From assembly GCA_945948535.1 (NCBI GenBank), contig CAMFBN010000001.1, positions 1 to 64,000 on the forward strand: a stretch of DNA of 64,000 nt, read 5' to 3'. The stretch comes from an uncultured Clostridia bacterium (GTDB lineage: Bacteria > Bacillota > Clostridia > Oscillospirales > Oscillospiraceae). The notes beneath the pieces were generated by a model, which saw nothing but the letters and a program-made list of their open reading frames with translations, was not told the origin of the DNA and made no database searches. The position numbers and the translations under genes are program-made. The stretch's first letter is position 1, and every line of letters begins with the position of its first letter. Positions 1-7,590 of the stretch are shown here, piece by piece.

Positions 1-617
1 ACCTAAAATCATCTTGCGGCAGAGAGAAAAATTCTACTATTTTTTATTATAGCACTTCTTACATGAAACAACAATATCATCTTACAATAACATGAAAACG
101 AAGGTTAACGCAAAATATTATCTTGCTGGTAGAGTTATTTGGGAGCGGATGGAAAATACCATTACAGCCATTCTTCCTTGATTTTATTAACTTTTCCAAC
201 ATGCCGCTTTAATGTGCAAGTGGTTCTAAATAGAATTGACGCAAAATGATCGGATCTGTTTCCCTTTGTGTCCAATATGCTGGATGTCTTTGAGCGCCGC
301 CTGATTAATGCGGCACTCTCTGTGAATGCACTTTCGGAGGCTGAGTCAACGTTCTGAGAGCGGTGCGAGAACAGTTTTGAATAGACATGTCAAAAAGGGG
401 TATCTGACCATAGAGTGTAACAAAGCACCTTATATTCATCATCTTCAACAGCATATTCCATACGATTAATCTGAAAGAACGTACTGCCCTGTAACAGGCA
501 GTGCGCTCGTCGTGCTATATTTGAATTTCTCGAGTCCCTGACTACCTTTACCCAAATACTCCATCATTTTGGAATGGTCTACCTCCAATGTGGGATACTA
601 ACACAGAGGTGATAATC
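1..617. other. Intergenic or decayed DNA, no confident gene
   Basis: No open frame here has both a ribosome binding site and a recognisable product. One plus-strand frame at about 262-357 encodes roughly 31 plausible residues (DLFPFVSNMLDV...) between two stops, and a short minus-strand frame lies around 395-470. Both look like eroded remnants, in keeping with the conjugative-element debris that follows. I could not assign either to a family. Confidence 0.4.
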
Positions 618-872
618 ATGGCAAAGAAAGATATGACCCATCCCGATGTGACTCGTGGACCGAGGAATGATGTCTCCCCTGTCCCCCAGATTCAAGGCAA
701 GGCTAAGAGCGGCAAGGAAAAAGCGAATCCCATCATTGCGGGAACCAACGGTGCAAATCAAAAGGTATGGCACGAAGAGCCCATCTCCAAGGCTCACGGG
801 ATCATTGATACAGACCTGGCAAGGGATAATCTTGAAAACGACATCCCTTTCGCGGATTTGCAGGACCTGTAA
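618..872 (+). CDS. Small hydrophilic protein of unknown function (84 aa)
   Basis: Starts at ATG 618, a few bases after an AGAGGTGAT ribosome binding site. An upstream in-frame ATG at 588 lacks such a site. The product is charged, has no membrane segment or signal peptide, and is rich in Lys, Asp, Asn and Pro. The N-terminal stretch DMTHPDVTRGPRNDVSPVPQ and the C-terminal DLARDNLENDIPFADLQDL look like conserved short motifs. I recall similar small proteins of unknown function in clostridial genomes but cannot name the family. It is a lone gene followed by a strong hairpin. Confidence 0.65.
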   Translation: MAKKDMTHPDVTRGPRNDVSPVPQIQGKAKSGKEKANPIIAGTNGANQKVWHEEPISKAHGIIDTDLARDNLENDIPFADLQDL

Positions 873-880
873 TCATCAAA

Positions 881-907
881 GCAGGGCACAGGAACAGTGT
901 GCCCTGC
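881..907 (+). terminator. Hairpin after the small hydrophilic protein gene
   Basis: A perfect 10-bp stem (GCAGGGCACA / TGTGCCCTGC) with a 7-nt loop begins 8 nt after the stop codon. It has no clear U-tract, so it may be a processing or stabilising hairpin rather than a classical terminator. Confidence 0.45.
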
Positions 908-957
908 TCATGATCCATTCCGTCAATAAGGCAGATAGCTATGTACCGAAAACAACG

Positions 958-992
958 AAACCGCTTACTCGAATAAGTCAAGTAAGCGGTTT
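958..992 (-). terminator. Hairpin downstream of the minus-strand small gene
   Basis: An 11-bp perfect inverted repeat (AAACCGCTTAC / GTAAGCGGTTT) with a 13-nt loop lies 8 nt beyond the stop of the minus-strand gene at 1001-1165. The minus strand continues with a moderately T-rich stretch, so this is a probable weak intrinsic terminator for that gene. Confidence 0.5.
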
Positions 993-1000
993 GGTATGTA

Positions 1001-1165
1001 TTAGATTCTTTTCAAGGGTGCAGAAAGGACTTTCATAATCAACTCGTCCACACAGTCTGTAAAGCGCCCCTCGTGGATCAGTCGATTTTTCATCTGAACA
1101 AGGCTTCTAATCAGAACTCTGTATTCAATTTCATCCAGATACAGGTAATGCCTTTTCTTCAGCAT
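1001..1165 (-). CDS. Small conjugative-element-associated protein (54 aa)
   Basis: An ATG at 1165 follows a strong AAAGGAGG site, and the frame closes at TAA 1001-1003. The protein starts MLKKRHYLYLDEIEYRVLI and continues with a Cys-Val-Asp-Glu-Leu segment, mostly helical and basic. From memory this resembles short conserved proteins of unknown function in Tn1549-like conjugative transposons. That fits the other element debris nearby (1259-3084 and 8.7-18 kb). It is not membrane-bound and has no catalytic motif, so its role cannot be inferred. Confidence 0.6.
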   Translation of the reverse strand: MLKKRHYLYLDEIEYRVLIRSLVQMKNRLIHEGRFTDCVDELIMKVLSAPLKRI

Positions 1166-1258
1166 GGGGGATTCCTCCTTTATGTCGTTTCTCTGATTCT
1201 ATTATAGACAATTTTTATCCCTCTTCAAATGTGCACCCCCCTTCGGGAGTATGTGTTG

Positions 1259-1490
1259 CTACCTTCCATTTCTTGGCCCCTGCAGCACATCCTTCCCCAC
1301 CAACCAGAGCTGCCCAAGGGGATTTTTCACAATCACCTGACATAGTGGCAGCTTCCGGAGGTTGGTTTGTTCAATCCCCTCCTCCAGTTTGCTACTGGGA
1401 TCGGATTCATCCGCAATGTGCCCCCACGCCTCCGAAATCGGCAGCGGTTCGGCTCCACCACAAGGGTATTAAACAAACCTTATTTCTTCA
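1259..1490 (-). pseudogene. Frameshifted remnant of a conjugative-element accessory gene
   Basis: The minus strand carries a coding-like stretch ending at TAG 1259-1261, with residues such as SEAWGHIADESDPSSKLEE followed by LRKLPLCQVIVKNPLGQLW. Upstream residues (FEEIRF, NTLVVEP) sit in other frames, implying at least one frameshift near 1440-1460. There is no start codon or ribosome binding site. The composition and location suggest an accessory gene of a Tn1549-like element, but I cannot name its family. The plus-strand open frame over the same DNA (1231-1545) looks like a chance shadow. Confidence 0.5.
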
Positions 1491-1593
1491 AAGGTGGCTT
1501 TGCTATCGTGGTTTGGCTTTAATACCGCATAGAAAAAGGGGGTAGTTTTCTACTCCCTTTTCTGCTATAATTTATTAAAAAGGGGGTTTGTAT

Positions 1594-2172
1594 ATGGGAA
1601 TACTATCCAACCTTTTCAAAAAGGATATTCCGCAACAATCTCATGCTGTTGAATTTACAAAAGAAGAATTATCTTTAATCAAGAATGTTCCAGTAATGCC
1701 CGGCGATCAGTTCAATCAACACGCAAGAAAACAGAGCATTTACGAGCAAAGCTCTATGTACATTCAAGGTATCGCCGCTCATTTTGTTTCAGCAAAGAAT
1801 TACTTGTTAGCTGAAAAGCTCGCCACTTTAGCTGAGAGTGTTGCCCAAAACGCAATAGAGCGTCACTACTGTTATAATTTGTGGATTGATTTGCTCTATA
1901 AACAAAGGGACAATCAAGAAAAGCTAAATCTCTGCATAGAATACTGCAAGAAAGACATTGCTTCTTACCCCGACTTTGATAGAGCAAATAGGGCTAAACA
2001 TGGCAACACAGCATTGCACATTCCTTCATTTGAACGCTTGGCAATCATTTACGAAAAAAGCGGTGACTATGAAAATGCCGCCCATATTAACGCTTTGGCT
2101 TTGTCCTATCCTTTTATTGCTAAGCATGAAAACTATCAAAAACGCTTAGATAAGGTAAAGGCAAAAATCTGA
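1594..2172 (+). CDS. TPR-like helical protein of unknown function (192 aa)
   Basis: ATG 1594 lies 7 nt after AAGGGGGT; the TTG at 1588 has no better site. The N-terminus MGILSNLFKKD is followed by an almost wholly helical chain. Pairs of helices with a TPR-like look occur around residues 60-80 (AKNYLLAEKLATLAESVAQN) and 145-175 (FERLAIIYEKSGDYENAAHI), the latter close to a canonical TPR. There is no signal peptide or catalytic motif. It is a monocistronic gene with its own terminator. A scaffolding role is possible, but no specific function can be given. Confidence 0.6.
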   Translation: MGILSNLFKKDIPQQSHAVEFTKEELSLIKNVPVMPGDQFNQHARKQSIYEQSSMYIQGIAAHFVSAKNYLLAEKLATLAESVAQNAIERHYCYNLWIDLLYKQRDNQEKLNLCIEYCKKDIASYPDFDRANRAKHGNTALHIPSFERLAIIYEKSGDYENAAHINALALSYPFIAKHENYQKRLDKVKAKI

Positions 2173-2183
2173 ATACATAGAAA

Positions 2184-2220
2184 GACGGTTTTCCAATCAC
2201 GGAAAGCCGCCTTTTTCTTT
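2184..2220 (+). terminator. Intrinsic terminator of the TPR-like gene
   Basis: A stem GGTTTTCC / GGAAAGCC (one G-U pair, extended by C-G) with a 6-nt loop is followed by a T-rich run (CTTTTTCTTT), about 12 nt after the stop at 2172. Confidence 0.65.
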
Positions 2221-2315
2221 ATTTTGGCATGAGAAAACCGCCCGACAAATGCCGGACGGCTTCCCATTTTCGAAAGGAGAAATTCTATGTCTGCCCTACA
2301 GGGGGACAAGTAAAT

Positions 2316-2585
2316 TTATTCGACTTCTTTCCTTTTCTGAAAAGCCGCCTGTGCTTCCATTCTTCGCCTACGGTTTTCCTTTGCCTGTTGAGCGTTATAA
2401 AAAGCATCTAAAGACTGTTGAGCTTTTCGCCGGTCTGTTTGATACTGACGCTGCCGCTGCTTCTTTTGTTCACGAAAACAAGCATCCGCTCCGGTGCATT
2501 CTTCTTTTGTGCAGAATAGGCATATAGCGGCATTTTCACGCTCATTTTCTGCGGCTCGTTTTAAGTGCTTTTCACTTACTGCCAT
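2316..2585 (-). CDS. Small Cys-containing protein of the conjugative element (89 aa)
   Basis: ATG 2585 begins just after the stop of the upstream gene (2587-2589). The longer reading uses a TTG at 2600 and is less likely. Residues 20-40 carry four cysteines (CLFCTKEECTGADACF), a possible small metal or disulfide knuckle. The rest is very basic and Gln/Arg-rich (QKKQRQRQYQTDRRKAQQ), like a nucleic-acid-binding or coiled-coil tail. It is coupled to the 2587-3084 gene and so probably belongs to the same mobile module. Function unknown. Confidence 0.55.
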   Translation of the reverse strand: MAVSEKHLKRAAENERENAAICLFCTKEECTGADACFREQKKQRQRQYQTDRRKAQQSLDAFYNAQQAKENRRRRMEAQAAFQKRKEVE

Positions 2586-2586
2586 A

Positions 2587-3084
2587 TCAGAATTTTTCAA
2601 TCACTTCGCCTGCCAATTCGTCCCACTGGCTATAAAGCGCAGGATTGCGGCTGCAGCGATCATACAGACCGGTTACAAAGTCAAATGCTTCTACATAGTT
2701 ACTGCCGTTCATGCCGTTGCTTTTATACGATACGGAGCGCAGCGCCGTTGCTGTATCTCGATCAATGGCATTTTCTGCAGCTGCCTTTGCGTGCTGCCCG
2801 ATCATTCTTGCCATTGTGTGGTTATTGTCATTGATAGCCTTATCCATAAGACGGTTATATTCTGCAGCGGATAAAATACCACTTTTCAGCAACTCAAGCG
2901 TTGCCATGTCAAGTGCTGCGGGATCTGCGGTGAAATGGCTTTCAACTGCTGCCACAAATTCCTTGCGCACCTCGTCCATGCGCTTTCTGTAACCGTAAAA
3001 GCCATCCCTGCGGAATTTGTCATACAAGAATGCCGCTTGCGTCATCTGTGATATTCTCACGGGCAGACAAAACCCGGACACCAT
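2587..3084 (-). CDS. N-terminally truncated conjugative-element protein (unknown function)
   Basis: The frame encodes a helical protein that looks authentic from about MTQAAFLYDKFRRDGF onward, with a coding-like C-terminus (YVEAFDFVTGLYDRC). The first 13 residues come from the junction with the broken blaR1 gene at about 3060 and have no ribosome binding site. I therefore read this as the C-terminal part of a larger element protein joined to chromosomal DNA by a deletion or recombination. Its partner downstream is the Cys-containing small protein. The family is not recognised. Confidence 0.5.
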   Translation of the reverse strand: MVSGFCLPVRISQMTQAAFLYDKFRRDGFYGYRKRMDEVRKEFVAAVESHFTADPAALDMATLELLKSGILSAAEYNRLMDKAINDNNHTMARMIGQHAKAAAENAIDRDTATALRSVSYKSNGMNGSNYVEAFDFVTGLYDRCSRNPALYSQWDELAGEVIEKF

Positions 3085-3668
3085 TTTTCTTGAGCTTTGC
3101 AGCGCAGATGGCTTTGCTCATGTGCAATCACATATTCCAGATTCGGTTCCAATAGACCGGAGGGTAAATAGATTTTTGGTCGGATGATGCCAAGGATAAA
3201 GGGAGTCGTCACTGCATCACAAACCCATATTTTTTCTCTTTCCGGGACGGCTTCTCTGACAAGCCAGAGCATTTTGAAATAGCTGAATACCAAATAGCAC
3301 AACATCAGGGATACGCCAAAACACCATACAAATGGGATGATGGAAACAGAGGGCTTACTGCCGATGTATGTATTACTGTTTCCTTCCTGTGCAGGAAATA
3401 CAGCGGTATCAGAAGGCACAACCTCTGGATGAATCAGATTTGTGTCCACTGCTTCCTGAATGACAGAAGTTGTCTCCGGAATCAAACTGACCGGGCTTTC
3501 AATGGAAAACGGGAAAACCAGCCTTACCGCAACGAGTGCCCATAGAATACAGGTAATCCACCGTGGGGCTTTTTTCAGTAGCACCCGGAGAAGAATCACT
3601 GCGAGAATCAGCCAATTCGCTACAATGCTGATGCTCACAAGTTTTGAAAACACCGATTCCATATTCAT
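3057..3668 (-). pseudogene. BlaR1/MecR1-like M56 antirepressor, truncated at its zinc site
   Basis: Normal BlaR1-family proteins have N-terminal membrane helices, a cytoplasmic M56 zinc-peptidase loop and a long C-terminal sensor. This copy keeps two N-terminal helices (about residues 10-30 and 35-55), a further helix near 110-130, the segment TTPFILGIIRPKIYLPSG, and the zinc motif HEQSH. It then stops after 203 residues with unrelated sequence. The intact paralogue at 20992-23451 has 819 residues. The break lies just after the HExxH motif, where DNA of a mobile-element gene begins. Its start overlaps the blaI stop by 4 bp. It is almost certainly inactive as a sensor. Confidence 0.8.
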
Positions 3669-4027
3669 TCCTCACCTGCCTGATCAATCATCTGCTTGAC
3701 GAGTTCCCGTTCCGCATCTGTTAAGGCACGGTTCTTCGTAAATGCTGCCAGGAACGCAGGAAAAGAGCCATGGAATGTGTTGTCCACAAACTGCTCGCTC
3801 TGCAGAGAATAAAACTGCTCTCTGGACATAATGGAAGTCACCATTCCGTTGTCATTTCGGAACAGTCCTTTGTCACAGAGCCGACGCAGAACCGTATGAA
3901 CTGTCGTTCTTTTCCACTGAAGTTCCTCTCCTGCCAATTTCACAAGTGCAGAGGATGACACCGGCTCATTCTTCCAAATCATATCCGCAAACCGGGATTC
4001 AACCACACCAAGCTGAAGTTCACCCAT
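3665..4027 (-). CDS. blaI: BlaI/MecI-family winged-helix repressor
   Basis: 120 residues, the usual length. The N-terminal winged helix contains VESRFADMIWKNEP and WKRTTVHTVLRRLCDKGL, the hallmark helix-turn-helix of this family. The C-terminus is the dimerisation helix pair that BlaR1-type proteases cleave. The gene overlaps the truncated blaR1 by 4 bp (translational coupling). Two matched dyads lie directly upstream and are the expected autoregulatory operators. Because its cognate antirepressor is truncated, the repressor may now be permanently active unless the second BlaR1 (20992-23451) serves both. That last point is inference. Confidence 0.88.
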   Translation of the reverse strand: MGELQLGVVESRFADMIWKNEPVSSSALVKLAGEELQWKRTTVHTVLRRLCDKGLFRNDNGMVTSIMSREQFYSLQSEQFVDNTFHGSFPAFLAAFTKNRALTDAERELVKQMIDQAGEE

Positions 4028-4047
4028 AATCGTATCACCTCCTATGC

Positions 4048-4091
4048 GACTACATATCGTAGTCTACACATAAAGACTACACTATGTAGTC
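4048..4091. promoter_or_regulatory. Tandem BlaI operator dyads
   Basis: Two identical dyads, GACTAC-N5-GTAGTC, sit at 4048-4064 and 4075-4091 with centres 27 bp apart, between the blaI start (4027) and the divergent side. They match the TACA/TGTA type of dyad bound by BlaI/MecI dimers and differ in sequence from the pair in front of the second blaI (23833-23871). Confidence 0.75.
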
Positions 4092-4098
4092 GTAAATG

Positions 4099-4290
4099 TC
4101 AAGTAGTTTTCTCGATATTTTTTACCTCCGCCATTTTCAATTGAACTACATGAATCAAAGTCTCCTGCTTGCAGTGGGGGCATTGTAATGGGAAATAAAG
4201 AAGCGTGGTATCTTCATGTATCTTCACATCCGTCTTTTCCTTACAACGCGGGCAAGGAAGCCAGTAAGGTTTCTGCTGTTCTGTTTTCAT
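4099..4290 (-). CDS. Cysteine-rich KTR domain protein (63 aa)
   Basis: ATG 4290 follows TTTGGAGG; the longer frame to 4338 has no site. Two CxxC pairs (CPRC at about residue 13 and CPHC at about residue 38) flank KEKTDVKI and form a compact zinc-ribbon-like domain. It ends LIHVVQLKMAEVKN. This matches the Cys_rich_KTR family found in Firmicutes conjugative transposons, often beside tetracycline-resistance genes. No tet gene remains in this window. It is probably a leftover accessory gene of the same element lineage; its biochemical role is not known. Confidence 0.8.
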   Translation of the reverse strand: MKTEQQKPYWLPCPRCKEKTDVKIHEDTTLLYFPLQCPHCKQETLIHVVQLKMAEVKNIEKTT

Positions 4291-4315
4291 TACGATACCT
4301 CCAAATAGAATAGAA

Positions 4316-4430
4316 TCACAATATAGAATGCCCGACATTCTCTTTTAGAATAAGCCTTTCCACCGTCTGCGTCAATTGTGCAAATACTTCTTCTGGTGTA
4401 TCCTCAAAGAAGGAAAGGCATCCTTCATGC
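4316..4430 (-). pseudogene. C-terminal remnant of an unidentified gene
   Basis: The minus strand encodes a coding-like tail (LSFFEDTPEEVFAQLTQ, then VERLILKENVGHSIL) ending at the stop at 4316-4318. Upstream, the same frame runs antisense through the VOC gene and has no start signal. It is probably the last ~38 codons of a gene whose front was lost. I could not identify the family. Confidence 0.35.
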
Positions 4431-4433
4431 AGC

Positions 4434-4465
4434 AGCCCCCGTCTGAACGCAATCAGACGGGGGCT
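4434..4465. terminator. Strong hairpin downstream of the VOC gene
   Basis: A perfect 13-bp stem (AGCCCCCGTCTGA / TCAGACGGGGGCT) with a 6-nt loop lies about 65 nt past the VOC gene stop. The U-tract is weak on either strand, but the stem is very stable. It probably ends the bcp-to-VOC operon. Confidence 0.55.
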
Positions 4466-4529
4466 ATTGCTCCTTAATGTGAATTGTTGGATCGTATTTG
4501 GCCGGACGGCTCGGTTAGACTGGTAAGGC

Positions 4530-4895
4530 TTATTTCCTCGCCGGGACGATTTCCAGCCAGTACCCATCCGGGTCGGTGATGAAATAGATACCCATAGCCG
4601 GATTTTCAAAGCAGATACAGCCCATCTCCTCATGCAGACGGTGGGCAGCTTCGAAGTTGTCCGCGCGAAAGGCCAGATGGAACTCGCACTCGCCCAGATC
4701 ATAGGGCTGGGGGTGGTCCTTCAGCCATGTCAGTTCCAGCTCAAAATCGCTCTGGTCATTGCCCACATAAACGATGATGAAGCCGTCTCCGTTCTTGCGG
4801 CGCTTTTCGTGAAGGCCCAGCGCTTTCTCATAGAAAGCCAGAGACTTTTCCAGGTCGGATACATTGTAGTTTTCGTGAATCATTTGAAAATTCAT
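4530..4895 (-). CDS. VOC (glyoxalase/lactoylglutathione lyase-like) protein
   Basis: 121 residues forming two beta-alpha-beta-beta-beta modules of the vicinal oxygen chelate fold. The first contains HENYNVSDLEKSLAFYEKAL, the second EFHLAFRADNFEAAHRLHEE and the characteristic end GIYFITDPDGYWLEIV. His7, the Glu in the FELEL strand, His73 (in EFHLAF) and the Glu of WLEIV are the expected metal ligands of glyoxalase I. It is likely a methylglyoxal-detoxifying lyase or a close relative, last gene of an operon with NAD(P)HX repair and peroxide-stress genes. The thiol cofactor in this organism is unknown. Confidence 0.82.
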   Translation of the reverse strand: MNFQMIHENYNVSDLEKSLAFYEKALGLHEKRRKNGDGFIIVYVGNDQSDFELELTWLKDHPQPYDLGECEFHLAFRADNFEAAHRLHEEMGCICFENPAMGIYFITDPDGYWLEIVPARK

Positions 4896-4924
4896 AAAGA
4901 TACCTCACATTTTAAGAATATGGT

Positions 4925-5611
4925 TTACACGGGCTGTGTCAGCTTGATTCGGTTTTGATACTGTGGATGCTCCCGCAGAAAGCGTGTGATGATCTCGGGT
5001 TGTTCCCAATAATGCATGGGGTAAACACAATCACATGGGATATGCTGGAGAAAATACAGCATTCCCCGATCATAGTCCTGTTCCTGTCTGGGGTCGAGAA
5101 CGACGAAGGCCGCATCCAGCGTGCGTCCATCCAATTCCTGTGCCAACAGATCGATCTGTTCCCGGTACTTGACAGTCATCTGGCGGTTATCGTCAGCGGA
5201 TTCTTCCGTCCAAACCCAATCGTTCAAATCCCCGGCGTGATAGAAAAGCTCCTTTCCATCCCGAATCAGAAAGGCCACGCCCAAATCCGTTGAGCGAAAA
5301 GTGAGAAGTGTCTGTCCTTGCGGCAGTTCATAGTACTTTCCAGAAGAAACCAGCATACAGGGCACATCCTCGGGCCGGGCCCCAGACGGGATATCCCTGG
5401 ATAACACTGCGTAGATGTGCTGCATTCCCATGTCTTTCAGGATGGAGAATACGATCTTTTGATAGTGATCGTGGTGCTTGTGGCTGGCAAGCACCAGTAC
5501 GGGCTTGCTGGGGTTCAATGCCGGAATGGAACCCCGAAAGTAGTCGAACAGATAATAACATCTTTCGGTTTCTATAAGAAAGCTGCTGTGGTGGATGTAG
5601 GTTACATTCAT
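4925..5611 (-). CDS. MBL-fold metal-dependent hydrolase
   Basis: The start MNVTYIHHSSFLIET at 5611 overlaps the nnrE stop in an ATGA, with GGAGG 9 nt upstream; longer readings lack a site. The fold is metallo-beta-lactamase-like (UlaG/L-ascorbate lactonase-like subgroup). It has the N-terminal strand ending HHSSFLIE, the metal motif SHKHHDH (HxHxDH-like) near residue 60, a later FYHAGDLNDW metal motif, and a C-terminal YPMHYW. 228 residues. The exact substrate is unclear. Its position between nnrE and a VOC protein suggests metabolite clean-up, which is inference. Confidence 0.78.
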   Translation of the reverse strand: MNVTYIHHSSFLIETERCYYLFDYFRGSIPALNPSKPVLVLASHKHHDHYQKIVFSILKDMGMQHIYAVLSRDIPSGARPEDVPCMLVSSGKYYELPQGQTLLTFRSTDLGVAFLIRDGKELFYHAGDLNDWVWTEESADDNRQMTVKYREQIDLLAQELDGRTLDAAFVVLDPRQEQDYDRGMLYFLQHIPCDCVYPMHYWEQPEIITRFLREHPQYQNRIKLTQPV

Positions 5612-6330
5612 ATACAGCATCCTCCGCTTTCCGCCTCTTGAATCGGCCTCATATCCAGCCATGCGGGACAGAGGAAGCAGCCTTCATCTAATGTCTCCTG
5701 GTCGCCGCAAATCTTCCACTCTTCTTTTGCGAGGACAATGCCAATGTCAGCGCAAACAAGGCTTTTCATGTGACGTCCGGCATTTTCGGAAATCAGCCCT
5801 CGTTTTACATAGCCGATAGTGACGGTCAAATCGGAGCGGACTGCCAATTCTGCATCACCGGTGTCGCCGTTCATGCCGCTGTTGATATCTACGCTGACAA
5901 CATAGGCACCGGAAGCGTTGATGGCTTCAATGGCGGTGCGGTAGTTCTCCCGAAGCTGCCTCTGAAATCCGGTACCCAGCAGGCAGTCAACCACGATATT
6001 GTAACCGGCAAGGCATCCCGGTTCAAAGGGGCGGGTTGAAATGCCCACCGATGCTGCTTTCTCTGCGTAATAAGCGCTGTCTGCCGACAGCCGCTGGCTG
6101 ACAGTGAACACTGTGCAATCACAGTTATGCTCTTTCAGAATGCAGGCCAGCGCAAAGCCATCACCACCGTTGTTGCCTGAACCAGCGACAATCGCAGTCC
6201 GCCCATGCCAGTTTACTGCCTTGAAAACGCCATCCGCAGCCCGGTACATCAGTTCCAGACTGGGCACCAGATTTGCAATGGTATAGGCATCGCTTCTTCG
6301 CATATTTTCTACAGAAATACAATCAATCAT
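5608..6330 (-). CDS. nnrE: NAD(P)H-hydrate epimerase (YjeF N-terminal domain)
   Basis: The enzyme interconverts R- and S-NAD(P)HX so that the hydrated, damaged cofactor can be repaired. The start MIDCISVENMRRSDAYT overlaps the yaaA end by 8 bp. The nucleotide-binding hallmark GSGNNGGDGFALA (about residue 50) and VVDCLLGTGFQRQLR (about residue 110) are present. VSVDINSGMNGDTG and TIGYVKRGL complete the Rossmann-like domain. There is no C-terminal dehydratase domain (NnrD), which many bacteria fuse to it, so the ADP/ATP-dependent dehydratase must lie elsewhere. Four genes of this operon are tightly packed (overlaps or gaps of at most 8 nt). Confidence 0.88.
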   Translation of the reverse strand: MIDCISVENMRRSDAYTIANLVPSLELMYRAADGVFKAVNWHGRTAIVAGSGNNGGDGFALACILKEHNCDCTVFTVSQRLSADSAYYAEKAASVGISTRPFEPGCLAGYNIVVDCLLGTGFQRQLRENYRTAIEAINASGAYVVSVDINSGMNGDTGDAELAVRSDLTVTIGYVKRGLISENAGRHMKSLVCADIGIVLAKEEWKICGDQETLDEGCFLCPAWLDMRPIQEAESGGCCI

Positions 6331-7087
6331 AGGCTTCTCCAGTCGTGCCACGAAGGAAAATGTAAGTGTTGTCGTCCGAACGGAATTCATCGAAGCGGTA
6401 ATTCAGGCGATTAAAAGACTTGACCTGATCCGGGTCACTGACTTGATTCTGCGCCATGAAGCGCACCATCTCGCCCCGTGCCATCTTGCACATGGTTCCC
6501 TTTTCGATCACTTTGCCGCCTTTTTCTTCGCCAAATACGCAGGTGATGAAACGGATAGAATCCGGCAGGTATTTGGACACACAGATGCTGTATTCCTTGG
6601 ACGCCAGATTGAGAATGCAGTCCGTTTCCGCAAACAGCATTTTGGCTAAGCGGTCACCCCAATAGGTATACAGGTCTTTGCACTCCCCTAGTTTCAGCTT
6701 TGCCTGCATCTCCAAACGGTACGGCGTTACTCCATCGAAGGGGCGCAAGATACCGTAAAATCCGGACAGAATGCGAAGACGTTCCTGAATGTAGGCGTAT
6801 TCCTGATCCGTGAACACACCAGGAGCCATGTACTGATATTGGATACCCTCATAGGCCAGCACCGCCGGGGTCAGGAGGTTGTGTAAGTCCATATCCTGCA
6901 GCCTCCGGACGTTCTGTTCCGCAATTTGGTCGTTGCACTTCCAGAGTTTTTTCAGTTCCTCATAGGACATACTTTGGAGCTGACCGCAAATTTCCTCTGT
7001 ATTGGGCATGAATACCGGCAGATCACGATATGAAAGGCTGTCCGTATCCACATTCATCTTCTTTGCCGGGGAAATGATGATTCTCAT
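6323..7087 (-). CDS. yaaA: Peroxide stress protein YaaA (UPF0246)
   Basis: 254 residues with the family signature at the N-terminus (MRIIISPAKKMN) and the characteristic central blocks FYGILRPFDGVTPYRLEM and LYTYWGDRLAKML. The C-terminus has FNRLNYRFDEFRSDD. In E. coli, YaaA limits free iron and protects DNA during H2O2 stress, and the fold binds DNA. Here it follows the thiol peroxidase gene by 3 nt, so peroxide defence is the natural reading of the operon. Confidence 0.9.
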   Translation of the reverse strand: MRIIISPAKKMNVDTDSLSYRDLPVFMPNTEEICGQLQSMSYEELKKLWKCNDQIAEQNVRRLQDMDLHNLLTPAVLAYEGIQYQYMAPGVFTDQEYAYIQERLRILSGFYGILRPFDGVTPYRLEMQAKLKLGECKDLYTYWGDRLAKMLFAETDCILNLASKEYSICVSKYLPDSIRFITCVFGEEKGGKVIEKGTMCKMARGEMVRFMAQNQVSDPDQVKSFNRLNYRFDEFRSDDNTYIFLRGTTGEAYD

Positions 7088-7090
7088 GGG

Positions 7091-7555
7091 TTACTGCTCC
7101 CCTGCCAGATACGCCAGGATTTCTGCGGCGTTGGTATCCGGCTTAACTTTGGGCATGACTTTTTCGATAATGCCCTGTTTGTTGATGATGTAGGTCGTGC
7201 GCACCACGCCCATGCTCACCTTGCCATAGAGCTTCTTTTCCTGCCAGACACCATAGGCCTGAATTGCCTGCAATTCCGGATCGGACAGGAGGATAAAGGG
7301 CAGATCATACTTCTGGGCAAATTTCAGGTGGGAGGCAACGGAATCCTTACTGATACCGATGACAACAATATCCTGTGCCTTGAACTGCTCATAGCTTGCA
7401 GCAAAGGCGCAAGCCTGCCGGGTGCAGCCGGGGGTATTGTCTTTGGGATAGAAATACAGGACGACTTTCTTTCCCTGAAAATCTGACAGCCGGACGGTAT
7501 TTCCATCCTTATCAGGGAGACTGAAATCCGGCGCTTTCATTCCTGTTTCCAGCAT
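7091..7555 (-). CDS. bcp: Thiol peroxidase, Bcp/PrxQ type
   Basis: Reduces H2O2 and organic peroxides using thioredoxin. ATG 7555 follows AAGGAG; an earlier ATG has no site. Residues start [18 protein letters not shown], and the active site is [16 protein letters not shown] with the peroxidatic Cys about residue 45. The usual PrxQ resolving Cys five residues later is present (CTRQAC). 154 residues, normal length. It is the first gene of the operon and has its own consensus promoter at 7591-7619. Confidence 0.92.
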   Translation of the reverse strand: MLETGMKAPDFSLPDKDGNTVRLSDFQGKKVVLYFYPKDNTPGCTRQACAFAASYEQFKAQDIVVIGISKDSVASHLKFAQKYDLPFILLSDPELQAIQAYGVWQEKKLYGKVSMGVVRTTYIINKQGIIEKVMPKVKPDTNAAEILAYLAGEQ

Positions 7556-7590
7556 AATGTACACTCCTTGCAAACAGATTGATATACAAA

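Noticed and set aside
1231-1545. 104-codon plus-strand frame
   Set aside because: Pro/His-rich with no ribosome site; the opposite strand shows a better coding signal (decayed element gene).
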